Numbered from the stretch's first letter, positions 50,739-59,788 are shown. The stretch is DNA of 64,000 nt from Calothrix sp. NIES-2100 (GCF_002368195.1 NZ_AP018178.1:6042145-6106144), one strand, 5' to 3'. Numbers and translations are program-made. The notes: generated from the letters alone by a model not told the origin.

Positions 50739-51344
50739 TTGAAGATTTATAAACCACAAATGTTATTACCAATCTTTATTTTCCCAGCAAATTTTAAAAA
50801 AAATTTATATAATCAATCTAACTTAGCCATTCCAGAAAGCTTGACTAGGTGGATGAGTATCTGGATTAAGAAAGCCAAGATTAAGCACTTTTCTCTTCTA
50901 CTCTTGGCTGCAATTGATGCTAATAATATCAATTATCTAATGAATTGGTTGATAACCAACTTCAAAGAAATCTCTCCTAGAAAAGATTGCTATTTATTGG
51001 CATCTGATCAGCAAAAACACCAGGATCTTTTTCAGCAGATGGATGGAGACGACAGGGAAGATTTATTGCGCCAAATTAAATCTGATTACCGAGAAATACT
51101 AATAAACTACTTTACTACAGAAAAAACCTTAAAAGCTAAAATTGATAAATTTATCAATGAAGTGTTTTGTGCTAATATTCCTGTGCCACAAATCATTGAA
51201 ATTCACATGGAGATAATTGACGAATTTGCCAAACATCTGAGATTAGAAGGAAGAAGTGACGAAGCACTACTCGATTACCGTCTAACATTAATAGATATTC
51301 TGGCTCACCTGTGTGAAACTTATAGGTGTTCGATATATAAATAA
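50739..51344 (+). CDS. kaiA: circadian clock protein KaiA, shortened form
   Basis: The C-terminal about 101 residues (from MDGDDREDLLRQIKSDYREI) are the KaiA dimerisation and KaiC-binding four-helix domain: EKTLKAKIDKFINEVFCANI, PVPQIIEIHMEIIDEFAKHL, RLEGRSDEALLDYRLTLIDI. KaiA stimulates KaiC autophosphorylation by binding its C-terminal tail. The full-length form has an additional N-terminal pseudo-receiver domain; here at most about 100 weakly conserved residues precede the C-domain (from TTG 50739, or ATG 50760), and ATG 51039 would give the 101-residue short form seen in Anabaena. The true start is unresolved. First gene of kaiABC. Confidence 0.85.
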   Translation: MKIYKPQMLLPIFIFPANFKKNLYNQSNLAIPESLTRWMSIWIKKAKIKHFSLLLLAAIDANNINYLMNWLITNFKEISPRKDCYLLASDQQKHQDLFQQMDGDDREDLLRQIKSDYREILINYFTTEKTLKAKIDKFINEVFCANIPVPQIIEIHMEIIDEFAKHLRLEGRSDEALLDYRLTLIDILAHLCETYRCSIYK

Positions 51345-51448
51345 AGTAAATGTATCGAAGTTCAACTTGGCAAAAGCATTTGCCATTAATTGTTACCAAT
51401 GCGCAAACCTATCCTATATTTCTCTTCTCAAGTCTAGCCTGTACCTTT

Positions 51449-51763
51449 ATGACTAAAGCAAGAAAAACTTATGTTCTCAAGCTTTATGTAGCTGGGAACA
51501 CACCTAACTCAGTACGGGCATTAAAAACGCTAAAAGACATCTTAGACCAAGAGTTTCAAGGTGTTTATGCTTTGAAAGTAATTGATGTTCTGAAAAGCCC
51601 CCAACTAGCAGAAGAGGATAAAATATTAGCTACACCGACATTATCGAAAATTTTGCCTCCGCCAGTGCGCAAAATTATTGGTGACCTGTCAGACAGAGAA
51701 AGAGTGTTGATTGGATTGGATTTGCTTTATGAAGAAATGAACGAAGAAAGCTGGGAAGAGTAA
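51449..51763 (+). CDS. kaiB: circadian clock protein KaiB
   Basis: 104-residue fold-switching clock protein. ATG 51449 gives the normal start MTKARKTYVLKLYVAGNTPN; the frame extends 33 codons further upstream without similarity. The sequence ALKVIDVLKSPQLAEEDKIL, then ATPTLSKILPPPVRKIIGDL, is highly conserved. KaiB in its thioredoxin-like state binds the CI ring of KaiC and sequesters KaiA, opening the dephosphorylation phase. It is 104 bp downstream of kaiA. Confidence 0.97.
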   Translation: MTKARKTYVLKLYVAGNTPNSVRALKTLKDILDQEFQGVYALKVIDVLKSPQLAEEDKILATPTLSKILPPPVRKIIGDLSDRERVLIGLDLLYEEMNEESWEE

Positions 51764-51776
51764 AAAAAGGCGCTCA

Positions 51777-51926
51777 GTATGAAGTATAAAGGATGAAGTC
51801 ACATGTTTTTTCCAAAAAACAGCTGTAAATTTGGAAAAATCAGATTTTTTCAGATTTTTTTGTCTAAGAGAGGCGAAGCAGATACCAAAGTTTTGACTTC
51901 ATTCTTTATGCTTGACACTTCATACT
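51777..51926. repeat. imperfect inverted repeat between kaiB and kaiC
   Basis: AGTATGAAGTATAAAGGATG with following AAGTCA (51777-51802) is the near-complement of TGACTTCATTCTTTATGCTT with following GACACTTCATACT (51894-51926), the right arm being about 7 nt longer. Between them ATCAGATTTTTT occurs twice. The arms could form a long stem-loop in the kai transcript. Confidence 0.7.
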
Positions 51927-52019
51927 CCTTTAATTAAAGATTTAAGCGTAAAATTGCATGACCTACTCCAAACATTAGTAATATAAAACCTGAGTTAAAT
52001 ACCCCTTTTTTAGCAAGCA

Positions 52020-53582
52020 ATGATTGAAAAAGACCAAGCAGAGCAAAGCAAAACACCGTTAATTGGGGGTGTAGATAAAATCCGCACAATGATCGAGGGC
52101 TTTGACGATATTAGTCATGGCGGTTTACCAATTGGTAGAACTACCTTAGTTAGCGGTACATCAGGAACAGGCAAAACTTTATTATCACTACAGTTTCTCT
52201 ATAACGGGATCACCTACTTTGATGAGGCAGGGGTATTTGTTACCTTTGAAGAATCACCAAGCGATATCATTAAGAATGCCCATATTTTTGGGTGGAATCT
52301 GCAACGTCTAATTGACGAAGGCAAACTGTTTATTCTCGATGCTTCACCCGATCCTGAGGGTCAAGATATCGTAGGTAACTTTGACCTTTCGGCCTTGATT
52401 GAACGGTTGCAATACGCCATTCGCAAATACAAGGCTAGAAGAGTTTCTATTGACTCGATTACAGCGGTATTTCAGCAGTATGAAGCAATGGGAGTAGTGC
52501 GGCGAGAGATTTTTCGCCTGGTAGCAAGACTCAAACTGCTGAGTGTAACCACTGTAATTACTACCGAACGTAGCGAAGAATATGGGCCTGTGGCCTCTTT
52601 TGGCGTGGAAGAATTTGTTTCCGATAATGTGGTAATAGTTCGCAACGTTTTAGAAGGAGAACGCCGCCGCCGCACCATTGAAATTCTCAAGCTGCGCGGT
52701 ACGACACATATGAAAGGTGAGTATCCTTTTACAATTACCAATGAAGGAGTCAATATTTTCCCATTAGGAGCAATGCGCTTGACTCAAAGGTCTTCTAATG
52801 TCAGAGTCTCGTCTGGAGTCAAAACCCTTGATGAAATGTGTGGTGGTGGTTTCTTTAAAGATTCGATCATTTTAGCGACAGGAGCCACAGGTACTGGTAA
52901 AACTTTATTAGTCAGCAAATTTATCCAAGACGGCTGCTTGAATGGGGAACAGGCAATATTGTTTGCCTATGAAGAATCTCGCGCCCAACTGTCGCGAAAT
53001 GCTTCTTCATGGGGAATTAATTTTGAAGAATTAGAACATCAAGGGTTGCTCAAAATCATCTGTACCTACCCCGAATCGACTGGTTTAGAAGACCACCTGC
53101 AAATTATTAAGTCAGAAATTGCTCTGTTTAAGCCAGCTAGGATTGCAATTGACTCACTTTCAGCGTTAGCCAGAGGCGTAAGTAATAACGCATTCCGGCA
53201 ATTTGTAATTGGCGTTACAGGTTACGCCAAGCAAGAAGAAATTACAGGGTTTTTTACCAACACAACTGACCAATTTATGGGGTCGCATTCTATTACTGAC
53301 TCTCATATTTCTACGATTACTGACACAATACTGATGTTGCAGTATGTAGAAATTCGGGGAGAAATGTCGCGGGCAATTAATGTCTTCAAAATGCGGGGTT
53401 CTTGGCATGATAAGGGTATCCGCGAGTATAACATTACCGCCGACGGCCCAGAAATTCAAGATTCTTTCCGGCATTATGAAAGAATTATTAGTGGTTCGCC
53501 TACGCGCGTGAGTATCGATGAAAAGGCGGAACTTTCTCGGATAGTCAAACGTTTTGAAGATAAACAGAGTTCCGATTCCTAA
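52020..53582 (+). CDS. kaiC: circadian clock ATPase/kinase KaiC
   Basis: 520-residue double RecA-like ATPase forming the hexameric clock core. CI has Walker A GTSGTGKT (46-53) and catalytic Glu77-Glu78. CII has GATGTGKT (288-295) and Glu318-Glu319. The phosphorylation sites fall at exactly the canonical positions Ser431 and Thr432 (SHISTITDTI), with Thr426 also present. The A-loop and C-terminal tail region (SGSPTRVSIDEKAELSRIVK) that binds KaiA is complete. Start ATG 52020, 256 bp after kaiB. Confidence 0.99.
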   Translation: MIEKDQAEQSKTPLIGGVDKIRTMIEGFDDISHGGLPIGRTTLVSGTSGTGKTLLSLQFLYNGITYFDEAGVFVTFEESPSDIIKNAHIFGWNLQRLIDEGKLFILDASPDPEGQDIVGNFDLSALIERLQYAIRKYKARRVSIDSITAVFQQYEAMGVVRREIFRLVARLKLLSVTTVITTERSEEYGPVASFGVEEFVSDNVVIVRNVLEGERRRRTIEILKLRGTTHMKGEYPFTITNEGVNIFPLGAMRLTQRSSNVRVSSGVKTLDEMCGGGFFKDSIILATGATGTGKTLLVSKFIQDGCLNGEQAILFAYEESRAQLSRNASSWGINFEELEHQGLLKIICTYPESTGLEDHLQIIKSEIALFKPARIAIDSLSALARGVSNNAFRQFVIGVTGYAKQEEITGFFTNTTDQFMGSHSITDSHISTITDTILMLQYVEIRGEMSRAINVFKMRGSWHDKGIREYNITADGPEIQDSFRHYERIISGSPTRVSIDEKAELSRIVKRFEDKQSSDS

Positions 53583-53590
53583 ATTTGGTA

Positions 53591-53633
53591 TCGTACTATA
53601 TTCTCTTCTTAATTTATTGTCGTACTATATTCT
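53591..53633 (+). promoter_or_regulatory. 14-bp direct repeat before hgdD
   Basis: TCGTACTATATTCT occurs at 53591-53604 and again, identically, at 53620-53633, 29 bp apart, in the 103-bp kaiC-hgdD gap. TATATT in each copy could serve as a -10-like element, or the pair could be a regulator's binding sites. The hgdD ribosome binding site GAGGGG is at 53675-53680. Confidence 0.45.
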
Positions 53634-53685
53634 GTGGTGAAGAAAAGTTTTCTGCCGCTAGATTGATTTTGTGTGAGGGGACGCG

Positions 53686-56016
53686 GTGAAAGGACAGCAA
53701 TTATTTCATAGTTTTTTGCCCGGTGTGACAGTAGCAGTACTAACAACCCAACCGGCTTGGGCTGGTACTGTCAAAGTAAGTAAAGTACAGATGGCAACTT
53801 CTGGTAGTGTTGTGACTGCTAATTATGGTCAAACCTTACTTGCGGATGCCATTAATACACAGATGTACACTGCAAAGCGGAAGATTCCCAGCCTAGTACC
53901 TTTTACTAATGGGACTTTGCCGAATGCAAAACCTTTAAGTCATCATAGTATCCCAATCATTGGGAGCGGAAATGATAATTCGATAAAAGCACAAATACTT
54001 AGGGTAAATCAAAGTAGATTTTATAGTTTGTCATCTACTACTCATGCTGCCCAAAAGCCAGATTTTAGCAGTTTTGCTGACTATAACCAAAAACAGAATA
54101 ACTCAGCTACTTCTGGGCAGCAATTAGAGAATATAGTCATTCCTACTTCTAACTCAAAACTCTCTGCTGTCCAGAACAACAATTTGCTTGTGTCTTCTGC
54201 ACAGCAGCCAACAAACCCAAAGAAAAATCCACAGACTCAATTGCAAACAGTTTCACTAGTTGCAACTAGGAATCCAGGAACGGCGAACCAGCTTTTAATT
54301 CCCAATTGCTCACAGCAAAACTTAACAGACAAAACTGTTTCCCAGGCGTATTTACAGCTGAACTCTGGGGCTGGTTGCTCACAAACAATGACTGCTAGGG
54401 ATCTGATAGCTCAGAGTAATACTCAGACGACACCAGCAACAGTAACGCCAGCACCTGCTACTGTGCCAACATTGACGACACCAGCAACAGTAACGCCAGC
54501 ACCTGGTACTGTGCCAACGTTGACGACACCAGCAACCACAACGCCGGCACCTGGTACTGTACCAACGTTAACAACACCAGCAACCACAACTCCAGCACCA
54601 ACTGGTACTGTACCAACGTTGACTGCACCAGCAAACACAACGCCAGCACCTGGTACTGTGCAGGTTCCTGAGAACGTGATTCCCAACCCTAATCCCTTGC
54701 AATATCCGACCAAACCAGAAGAAGTAACCCTTCAAAGTAATCAGCCAATTACTTTAGCGCAAGCTTTGGAGTTAGCAAGGCGTAACAATCGGCAGTTACA
54801 GGTGTCTCAATTGGAACTAGAGCGTAGTCAAGCCGCTCTACGTGAAGCACAGGCTGCTCTATTTCCCACTGTTGGGATTAGTAGTGATATCACTCGTCAG
54901 CGCACTGTTTCAGATACCTATCAGGTGAAATTACAAGAGCAGCAACAAGAAGCCATACCTCCTGCATTCCGTCAACCAATTCCCTCTGCTCCTGCAACTA
55001 CGAATTTTAATACTCAAGCACAAATCAGCTATGATATCTATACTTCTGGTAGCAGGTCGGCGAGCATTAGACAAGCTGAAGAACAGGTACGTTTTAATCA
55101 ATTGGCTGTAGAGAATCAGTCTGAGGAAATCCGGTTGAATGTCTCTACCGACTACTACAATCTGCAACAAGCTGATGAACAAGTACGTATTGCCCAGTCA
55201 GCTGTAACGAATGCTCAGGCTAGTTTGCGGGATGCAGAAGCTTTAGAACGTGCTGGGGTAGGTACCAGATTTGATGTGCTGCGCTCTCAGGTTAATTTAG
55301 CAAACTCACAACAAGATTTAACTAATGCTGTTTCCCAGCAGCAAATCGCCCGTCGTCAGTTAGCAACTCGGTTGAGTTTGGCACAATCGGTGAATATTAG
55401 TGCGGCAGACCCTGTGAAATTAGCTGGTCTTTGGGACAAAACATTGGAACAAAGTATTATCCTAGCTTTCCAAAACCGTCCGGATTTAGAACAACTGTTG
55501 GCACAACGGAACATCGGCGAACAACAAAGACGGCAAGCACTGGCGGCTCTGGGCCCACAGGTGAGTTTGGTTGCGAGCTACCAATTGTTTGATCAGTTTA
55601 ATGATAACCTCAGCGTTGCCGATGGTTATTCGGTAGGAGTGAGGGCAACTCTGAACTTGTTTGATGGGGGAGCAGCTAGAGCAAGAGCAGCTCAAGCAAG
55701 AGCGAATATTGCGATCGCCGAAACTAACTTTGCCGAACAACGCAACCAAATCCGATTTCAGGTAGAACAGGCCTTTTCTAACCAGCAAGCTAATTTAGAA
55801 AATGTTCAAACCGCCAATACAGCTTTAGAACAAGCTAGAGAAGCGTTACGTTTAGCGCGTTTGCGTTTCCAAGCAGGTGTAGGTACTCAAACCGATGTCA
55901 TTAACTCTGAAAATGATTTGACAAGAGCTGAAGGTAATCGCGTCAGGGCGATTTTGGATTACAACCGCGCCTTGGCTCAGTTACAACGCTCTGTTACCTT
56001 AAGAGCATTTCGTTAA
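53686..56016 (+). CDS. hgdD: TolC-like outer membrane efflux protein HgdD
   Basis: 776 residues from GTG 53686. A signal peptide ends near AQPAWA-type TTQPAWA (residue 26). A long low-complexity region follows, including five tandem TPAPGTVPTLTTPATT units (about residues 245-330). The outer-membrane efflux domain begins at ITLAQALELARRNNRQLQVS and shows the internal duplication of TolC (LERSQAALREAQAALFPTVG; LNLFDGGAARARAAQARANI; LRLARLRFQAGVGTQTDVIN). In Anabaena PCC 7120 the gene directly after kaiC is hgdD (alr2887, from memory), needed with DevBCA for heterocyst glycolipid export and for general efflux. Same position and architecture here. Confidence 0.88.
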   Translation: MKGQQLFHSFLPGVTVAVLTTQPAWAGTVKVSKVQMATSGSVVTANYGQTLLADAINTQMYTAKRKIPSLVPFTNGTLPNAKPLSHHSIPIIGSGNDNSIKAQILRVNQSRFYSLSSTTHAAQKPDFSSFADYNQKQNNSATSGQQLENIVIPTSNSKLSAVQNNNLLVSSAQQPTNPKKNPQTQLQTVSLVATRNPGTANQLLIPNCSQQNLTDKTVSQAYLQLNSGAGCSQTMTARDLIAQSNTQTTPATVTPAPATVPTLTTPATVTPAPGTVPTLTTPATTTPAPGTVPTLTTPATTTPAPTGTVPTLTAPANTTPAPGTVQVPENVIPNPNPLQYPTKPEEVTLQSNQPITLAQALELARRNNRQLQVSQLELERSQAALREAQAALFPTVGISSDITRQRTVSDTYQVKLQEQQQEAIPPAFRQPIPSAPATTNFNTQAQISYDIYTSGSRSASIRQAEEQVRFNQLAVENQSEEIRLNVSTDYYNLQQADEQVRIAQSAVTNAQASLRDAEALERAGVGTRFDVLRSQVNLANSQQDLTNAVSQQQIARRQLATRLSLAQSVNISAADPVKLAGLWDKTLEQSIILAFQNRPDLEQLLAQRNIGEQQRRQALAALGPQVSLVASYQLFDQFNDNLSVADGYSVGVRATLNLFDGGAARARAAQARANIAIAETNFAEQRNQIRFQVEQAFSNQQANLENVQTANTALEQAREALRLARLRFQAGVGTQTDVINSENDLTRAEGNRVRAILDYNRALAQLQRSVTLRAFR

Positions 56017-56040
56017 GAGTCAAGGGTCAATTGTCAAGGG

Positions 56041-56103
56041 TCATTGGTCATTGGTCATTGGTCATTGGTCATTGGTCATTGGTCATTGGTCATTGGTCAT
56101 TAG
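56041..56103. repeat. TCATTGG heptamer tandem repeat
   Basis: Eight perfect TCATTGG units (56041-56096) and a partial one, preceded by TCAAGGG/TCAATTG variants. This is the longest uninterrupted heptamer array in the window. Confidence 0.95.
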
Positions 56104-56238
56104 TCCTCCTTGTCCCTGTGTCCGCTGCTCCCTCGTCTCCCTTGTCCAGGCTCTCTCTGGCAAGGCTGATGATGAATAATCAATCAAAATTGGAATAACA
56201 TAGCTGAGTATTTAATTACTCAGCTGATAAAAAAATTT

Positions 56239-56616
56239 ATGACTATAGTGACATCACAAGAAATTGCACAGTTTCGCTCTCTACTCACAGATAATTCTAC
56301 AGCAATGGAAGTACTGGACTTAATTGAGGATTGTGAGGGAGATTTAGAAGATGCGGCCATGACCCTCGCGATTAAGGCGGGACAGGAACCCGAAAGAGCA
56401 AATTCCGAGTGGTTAGATGCTTTGGCGAGAAAATGGCGTGCTGTGATTTGTGAACAAGAATTTCGGGATGAATTACTCAATAGCTCAGTTCAAAGGATGA
56501 TGGAATACCTTTATACAATGCCGACATTTCCGAAAATTTTGGCAGTACCAGTTTTGCTCTATGTTCTCAAACAAGGCGTGAACAATTTTTGCGAGCCGTT
56601 GGATGCGCTCAAGTGA
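56239..56616 (+). CDS. conserved hypothetical cyanobacterial protein
   Basis: 125 residues, mainly helical and acidic (MTIVTSQEIAQFRSLLTDNS, VLDLIEDCEGDLEDAAMTLA, FRDELLNSSVQRMMEYLYTM). The pattern DLEDAAMTLAIKAG resembles a UBA-like three-helix turn, but this is only an impression. No signal peptide; one hydrophobic helix near the end (FPKILAVPVLLYVLKQGV). Heptamer repeats lie on both sides. Function unknown. Confidence 0.7.
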   Translation: MTIVTSQEIAQFRSLLTDNSTAMEVLDLIEDCEGDLEDAAMTLAIKAGQEPERANSEWLDALARKWRAVICEQEFRDELLNSSVQRMMEYLYTMPTFPKILAVPVLLYVLKQGVNNFCEPLDALK

Positions 56617-56854
56617 TCGGTAGTAGTCATTTGTCATTTGTCAATGGTCATTTGTCAATGGTCATTTGTCATTTCCCCGCGTCTCTCCGATCTCCCGGTT
56701 GGTGAGTTTCGACTACGCGGTAGTTGAGCGAAGTCGAAACTCAACTACCGCACAGTCGAACCACATCTCCCTTGTCCCCTCTGCTCCCCAGATCCCCAGC
56801 ACTGGTACGCTGTTAATAAAGGCAAACTTTTTCAAGAGCACTTTTCTTAAATCA
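56617..56854. other. repeat-filled gap
   Basis: TTTGTCA/TGGTCAT heptamers (56627-56677), then a palindromic block in which GGTTGGTGAGTTTCGACTAC (56697-56716) and GTAGTTGAGCGAAGTCGAAA (56722-56741) precede CTCAACTACCGC. An open frame from 56666 into the next gene is only repeat translation. No gene. Confidence 0.6.
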
Positions 56855-57352
56855 ATGAATTACCTCGTTGCTGTATTACCAGACCGCATCCAAGTTGAAT
56901 CTGCTTACTTAGCTTTAGAAAAAGAATCCATCAAAAGTACTATCCTTGGTAAGGGATATAAAACAGCAGATGAGTTTGGCTTGATTGACCCCAAAGAGCA
57001 AGCCAAAAAGCAAGTCCGGCTCATGGCATTCTGGTTGATACCATTTGGCTTTTTTGCTGGTTTCACTTTCAGCGCGATCACTGGTTTGGATACCTTTGCT
57101 TGGGCTGGAGAAGTTGGTAATCACATTGTCGGCGGAATACTGGGTGCTGTCAGTGGCTTTATGGGTAGTGTAGTTGTTGGTGGCGGTGTTGGTTTGATTG
57201 CGGGCGGTGGTGATGCTTTACCCTATCGCAACCGCTTGGATGCAGGTAAATATCTCATAGTAGTTCAGGGTTCTGAAACTCTGACTCGACAAGCAACTCG
57301 AATTTTACGTCAGTTTGAGCCAGAAAATATTCAAGGTTACGCAGATAGTTAA
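56855..57352 (+). CDS. hypothetical membrane protein with glycine-rich helices
   Basis: 165 residues from ATG 56855 (MNYLVAVLPDRIQVESAYLA); the longer frame upstream is repeat-derived. A soluble N-terminal part of about 55 residues precedes two hydrophobic segments (FWLIPFGFFAGFTFSAITG and the glycine-zipper-like GGILGAVSGFMGSVVVGGGV-GLIAGGGDALPYRN). A short soluble end (YLIVVQGSETLTRQATRILR) resembles the N-terminal part in mixed alpha/beta pattern. Likely in the plasma or thylakoid membrane. Family not named with confidence. Confidence 0.75.
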   Translation: MNYLVAVLPDRIQVESAYLALEKESIKSTILGKGYKTADEFGLIDPKEQAKKQVRLMAFWLIPFGFFAGFTFSAITGLDTFAWAGEVGNHIVGGILGAVSGFMGSVVVGGGVGLIAGGGDALPYRNRLDAGKYLIVVQGSETLTRQATRILRQFEPENIQGYADS

Positions 57353-57597
57353 ATCAAGGGACATCCAATTTTTTAAATACCAGCAAAATTTGTAGTGCGA
57401 GCGAGACGCTCGCTAATGTTCATTCATCGAGCTTTTCGGCTCGCACTACGGAATATGGGTAATTTATTTTTTGTAAGTCCCCAAAGATCTAAACGCGGAT
57501 CAGCCGCTACGGCTCTACATACTTCAGATGGCGCTAGAATCAAACAGTGGTCATGAGTAATTATTGACTTAATACTCAAAACTCGTAATTTTTGAGA

Positions 57598-58377
57598 ATG
57601 TTGCCCAGAGAAGAACTTTTAAAAAGCGTTGAAAATCGAGATAGTGTAGCTCGTGTAATCGATCAGGCTGAACAAGCAATCAAAACCTGGGAAGTGGTTT
57701 TGACAGATTTTCTGTCGCCCCCAGAATTAGCAGAAATTCAACGGGTATTTAGTCGATTAACAGAGGTGCAATTGCTGGCTTGGGGTGGATATCCGCAAGC
57801 CGAACGCCAAAGACTAGCGATCGCCCGCGCTGAAATTCCTTTAGATCAATCCCAAGTTGCTTTGGTTGCATTAGAAATTGCTGGTAATTTCTTGTTTGAT
57901 ACTGCGACGCACCGCGACTTTTTAGGTGCAATGTTGGGGACAGGAATTGTTCGGGAAAAAACCGGGGATATTATTGTGCTGGGTGAACGAGGCGCACAGG
58001 TAATTGTCGCACCAGAGTTGACAGAATTTTTAGAGATGAGCCTCAAACAAGTGCGATCGGTTCCGGTGAAAACCCAGCGAATTGATGCGAGTGAGTTAAA
58101 GGTTCGCGAACCGAAGAAAAAAGAAATGACTACTGTTGAGGCTTCCTTACGGTTAGATGCGATCGCCTCCGCTGGTTTTGGGATGTCCCGCAGCAAAATG
58201 GTTGATTTAATCGACTCCGGTGATGTCCGCGTTAACTGGAAGGAAGTTTCTCAAGCTAGTTCTCAAGTGAAAACAGGTGATTTAATCGCCATTCGCGGTA
58301 AGGGACGTTTAGAAGTTGGAGAAGTTGCTGTTACTAAAAAAGACCGTTATCGGGTGCAATTAACTAGGTATGTGTAA
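57598..58377 (+). CDS. S4-domain RNA-binding protein (photosystem II S4 type)
   Basis: 259 residues from ATG 57598 (MLPREELLKSVENRDSVARV). The N-terminal two thirds match the YlmH-like domain (LTEVQLLAWGGYPQAERQRL, RDFLGAMLGTGIVREKTGDI, IVLGERGAQVIVAPELTEFL). The last third is an S4 RNA-binding domain (LRLDAIASAGFGMSRSKMVD, LIDSGDVRVNWKEV). Annotators call this cyanobacterial/plastid family photosystem II S4 domain protein; the B. subtilis relative YlmH acts in ribosome-associated quality control. A role in RNA or ribosome binding is secure; a specific PSII role is not. Confidence 0.88.
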   Translation: MLPREELLKSVENRDSVARVIDQAEQAIKTWEVVLTDFLSPPELAEIQRVFSRLTEVQLLAWGGYPQAERQRLAIARAEIPLDQSQVALVALEIAGNFLFDTATHRDFLGAMLGTGIVREKTGDIIVLGERGAQVIVAPELTEFLEMSLKQVRSVPVKTQRIDASELKVREPKKKEMTTVEASLRLDAIASAGFGMSRSKMVDLIDSGDVRVNWKEVSQASSQVKTGDLIAIRGKGRLEVGEVAVTKKDRYRVQLTRYV

Positions 58378-58791
58378 ATAGTCATTGGTCATTGGTCATT
58401 TGTCATTCGTAATTATTTTTTATGGATTTGACGCAAATCCTGATACTAATCCGCGTTCGGTGATGTAATTTCCAGAGAAGTGGGGGCGGGGAGACTCATT
58501 GGTGTCAACTTAAGTTAAAACGCTTATCCCACAAGTCTTTCACCCCACCCCTTAATCCCCTCCCCGTAAACTCTGAGGGGACGTTTTGGCTTTAGACAAA
58601 ACTGGGGTGGGGTAACGCGGATCTTGATGTTAAGCGATTTAATTCAAAATCAAGCTTTGGCAAGGGTTTCATGTTAAGTTGACACGTATGGGGGAGACTC
58701 TGCCCCTACCGGGTTTCAGTATTACAATTTAGATTGCAATTTTGTATACTGACAAATGACAAATGACAAATGACAAATGACGAATTACGAA
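58378..58791. other. repeat-containing intergenic region
   Basis: About 414 bp with heptamers at both ends (58382-58405; 58751-58785, ATGACAA type) and a CACCCCACCCCTTAATCCCC TCCCC block (58540-58565) that pairs loosely with GAGGGGACG and GGGGTGGGG (58576-58613). This is a variant of the CCCCACCCCC repeat found inside the GT4 gene. No gene is seen. Confidence 0.55.
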
Positions 58792-59568
58792 TTACGATTT
58801 AAAACTTCTGGCTAACATATTCAACAAAATTTTTCGTGGAACTATTCTGGCTAATATAGTTCTAATTTGAGTTTTCACATCGCCAATGACAACGGCTGGC
58901 TGCCAATTATCCAAAGCTTTCAGCGATTGTTGTACCACTTCTTCACTAGTAAACATTTGCTCTGTGCTTCCTGCCAAACTTGGAGGAAAATTAGCTTGAG
59001 TAAAAAAGTTAGTTTCTATGGGGCCTGGACAGGTAACGAGAACACGAATACCATAGGCACGATTTTCTGCCCATAATGCCTGACTAAAGCTGACAATAAA
59101 AGCTTTGCTGGCAGCATAAACAGAAAGATATGGCATCGGTTGAAATGCGGTAATTGAAGACACATTTATAATGCTTCCCGATTGACGTTGCCGCATTAAA
59201 GGTAAAAATTTGTGAGTTAAATCTACTAAAGCCAAAATATTTAATTGCACTATCTTGACTTGCTTGTCTCCATCAGAACTAGCAAAATCTCCATAATCAC
59301 CAAACCCTGCATTATTAATTAATAAATCAATAGTTAATCCCTTGGCTTGGATAGTATCAAAAACAGTTTGAGCCGCATGAGGTTCTGTCAGGTCTTTAAC
59401 TATAATTTCTATGTCAATATGGAAATTTTCTTGTAGTTCTTTTGTTAGTTGATACAGTTTTTCTTGTGAACGCGCAACTAAAACAAGATTTGTATTGCGT
59501 GCTGCTAGTTGTTGGGCAAAGGCTTTACCAATACCACTAGAGGCACCTGTAATTAAAGCAGTTGACAT
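58792..59568 (-). CDS. short-chain dehydrogenase/reductase
   Basis: 258-residue classical SDR. The NAD(P) fingerprint is TGASSGIGKAFAQQLAARN near residue 7, NNAG in LLINNAGFGDYGDFA, the catalytic Ser in INVSSITAFQP, and YAASK (Tyr/Lys). The C-terminal half (QALWAENRAYGIRVLVTCPG, PIETNFF) is standard, and a basic hydrophobic end (LARIVPRKILLNMLARSFKS) hints at membrane association as in DltE/YqjQ-type SDRs. The substrate is unknown. Monocistronic. Confidence 0.93.
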   Translation of the reverse strand: MSTALITGASSGIGKAFAQQLAARNTNLVLVARSQEKLYQLTKELQENFHIDIEIIVKDLTEPHAAQTVFDTIQAKGLTIDLLINNAGFGDYGDFASSDGDKQVKIVQLNILALVDLTHKFLPLMRQRQSGSIINVSSITAFQPMPYLSVYAASKAFIVSFSQALWAENRAYGIRVLVTCPGPIETNFFTQANFPPSLAGSTEQMFTSEEVVQQSLKALDNWQPAVVIGDVKTQIRTILARIVPRKILLNMLARSFKS

Positions 59569-59788
59569 TCTGGGTATTTTAATAAAAATTAGATTGGCTT
59601 ATAGATATTAACAATGGTAATTAATATTTTTAACCATCTAGAGTTATATGCCAAATTGGTCAATGGTCATTAGTCATTGGTCATTAGTTAAGAGTTTATA
59701 TCTATTAGTCCTTTGACTATGGACTATGGACTAGTAATTTTTGAGCGCCATGTGGGAATACTAGGATTATAAGTTACATCTTAGGTCT

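Noticed and set aside
54423..54713. Val/Gly repeat frame on the minus strand
   Set aside because: Antisense shadow of the Thr/Pro repeat region of hgdD.
56666..56854. 63-codon extension of the 165-residue membrane protein
   Set aside because: Encoded entirely by heptamer and palindromic repeats; ATG 56855 gives the coherent protein.
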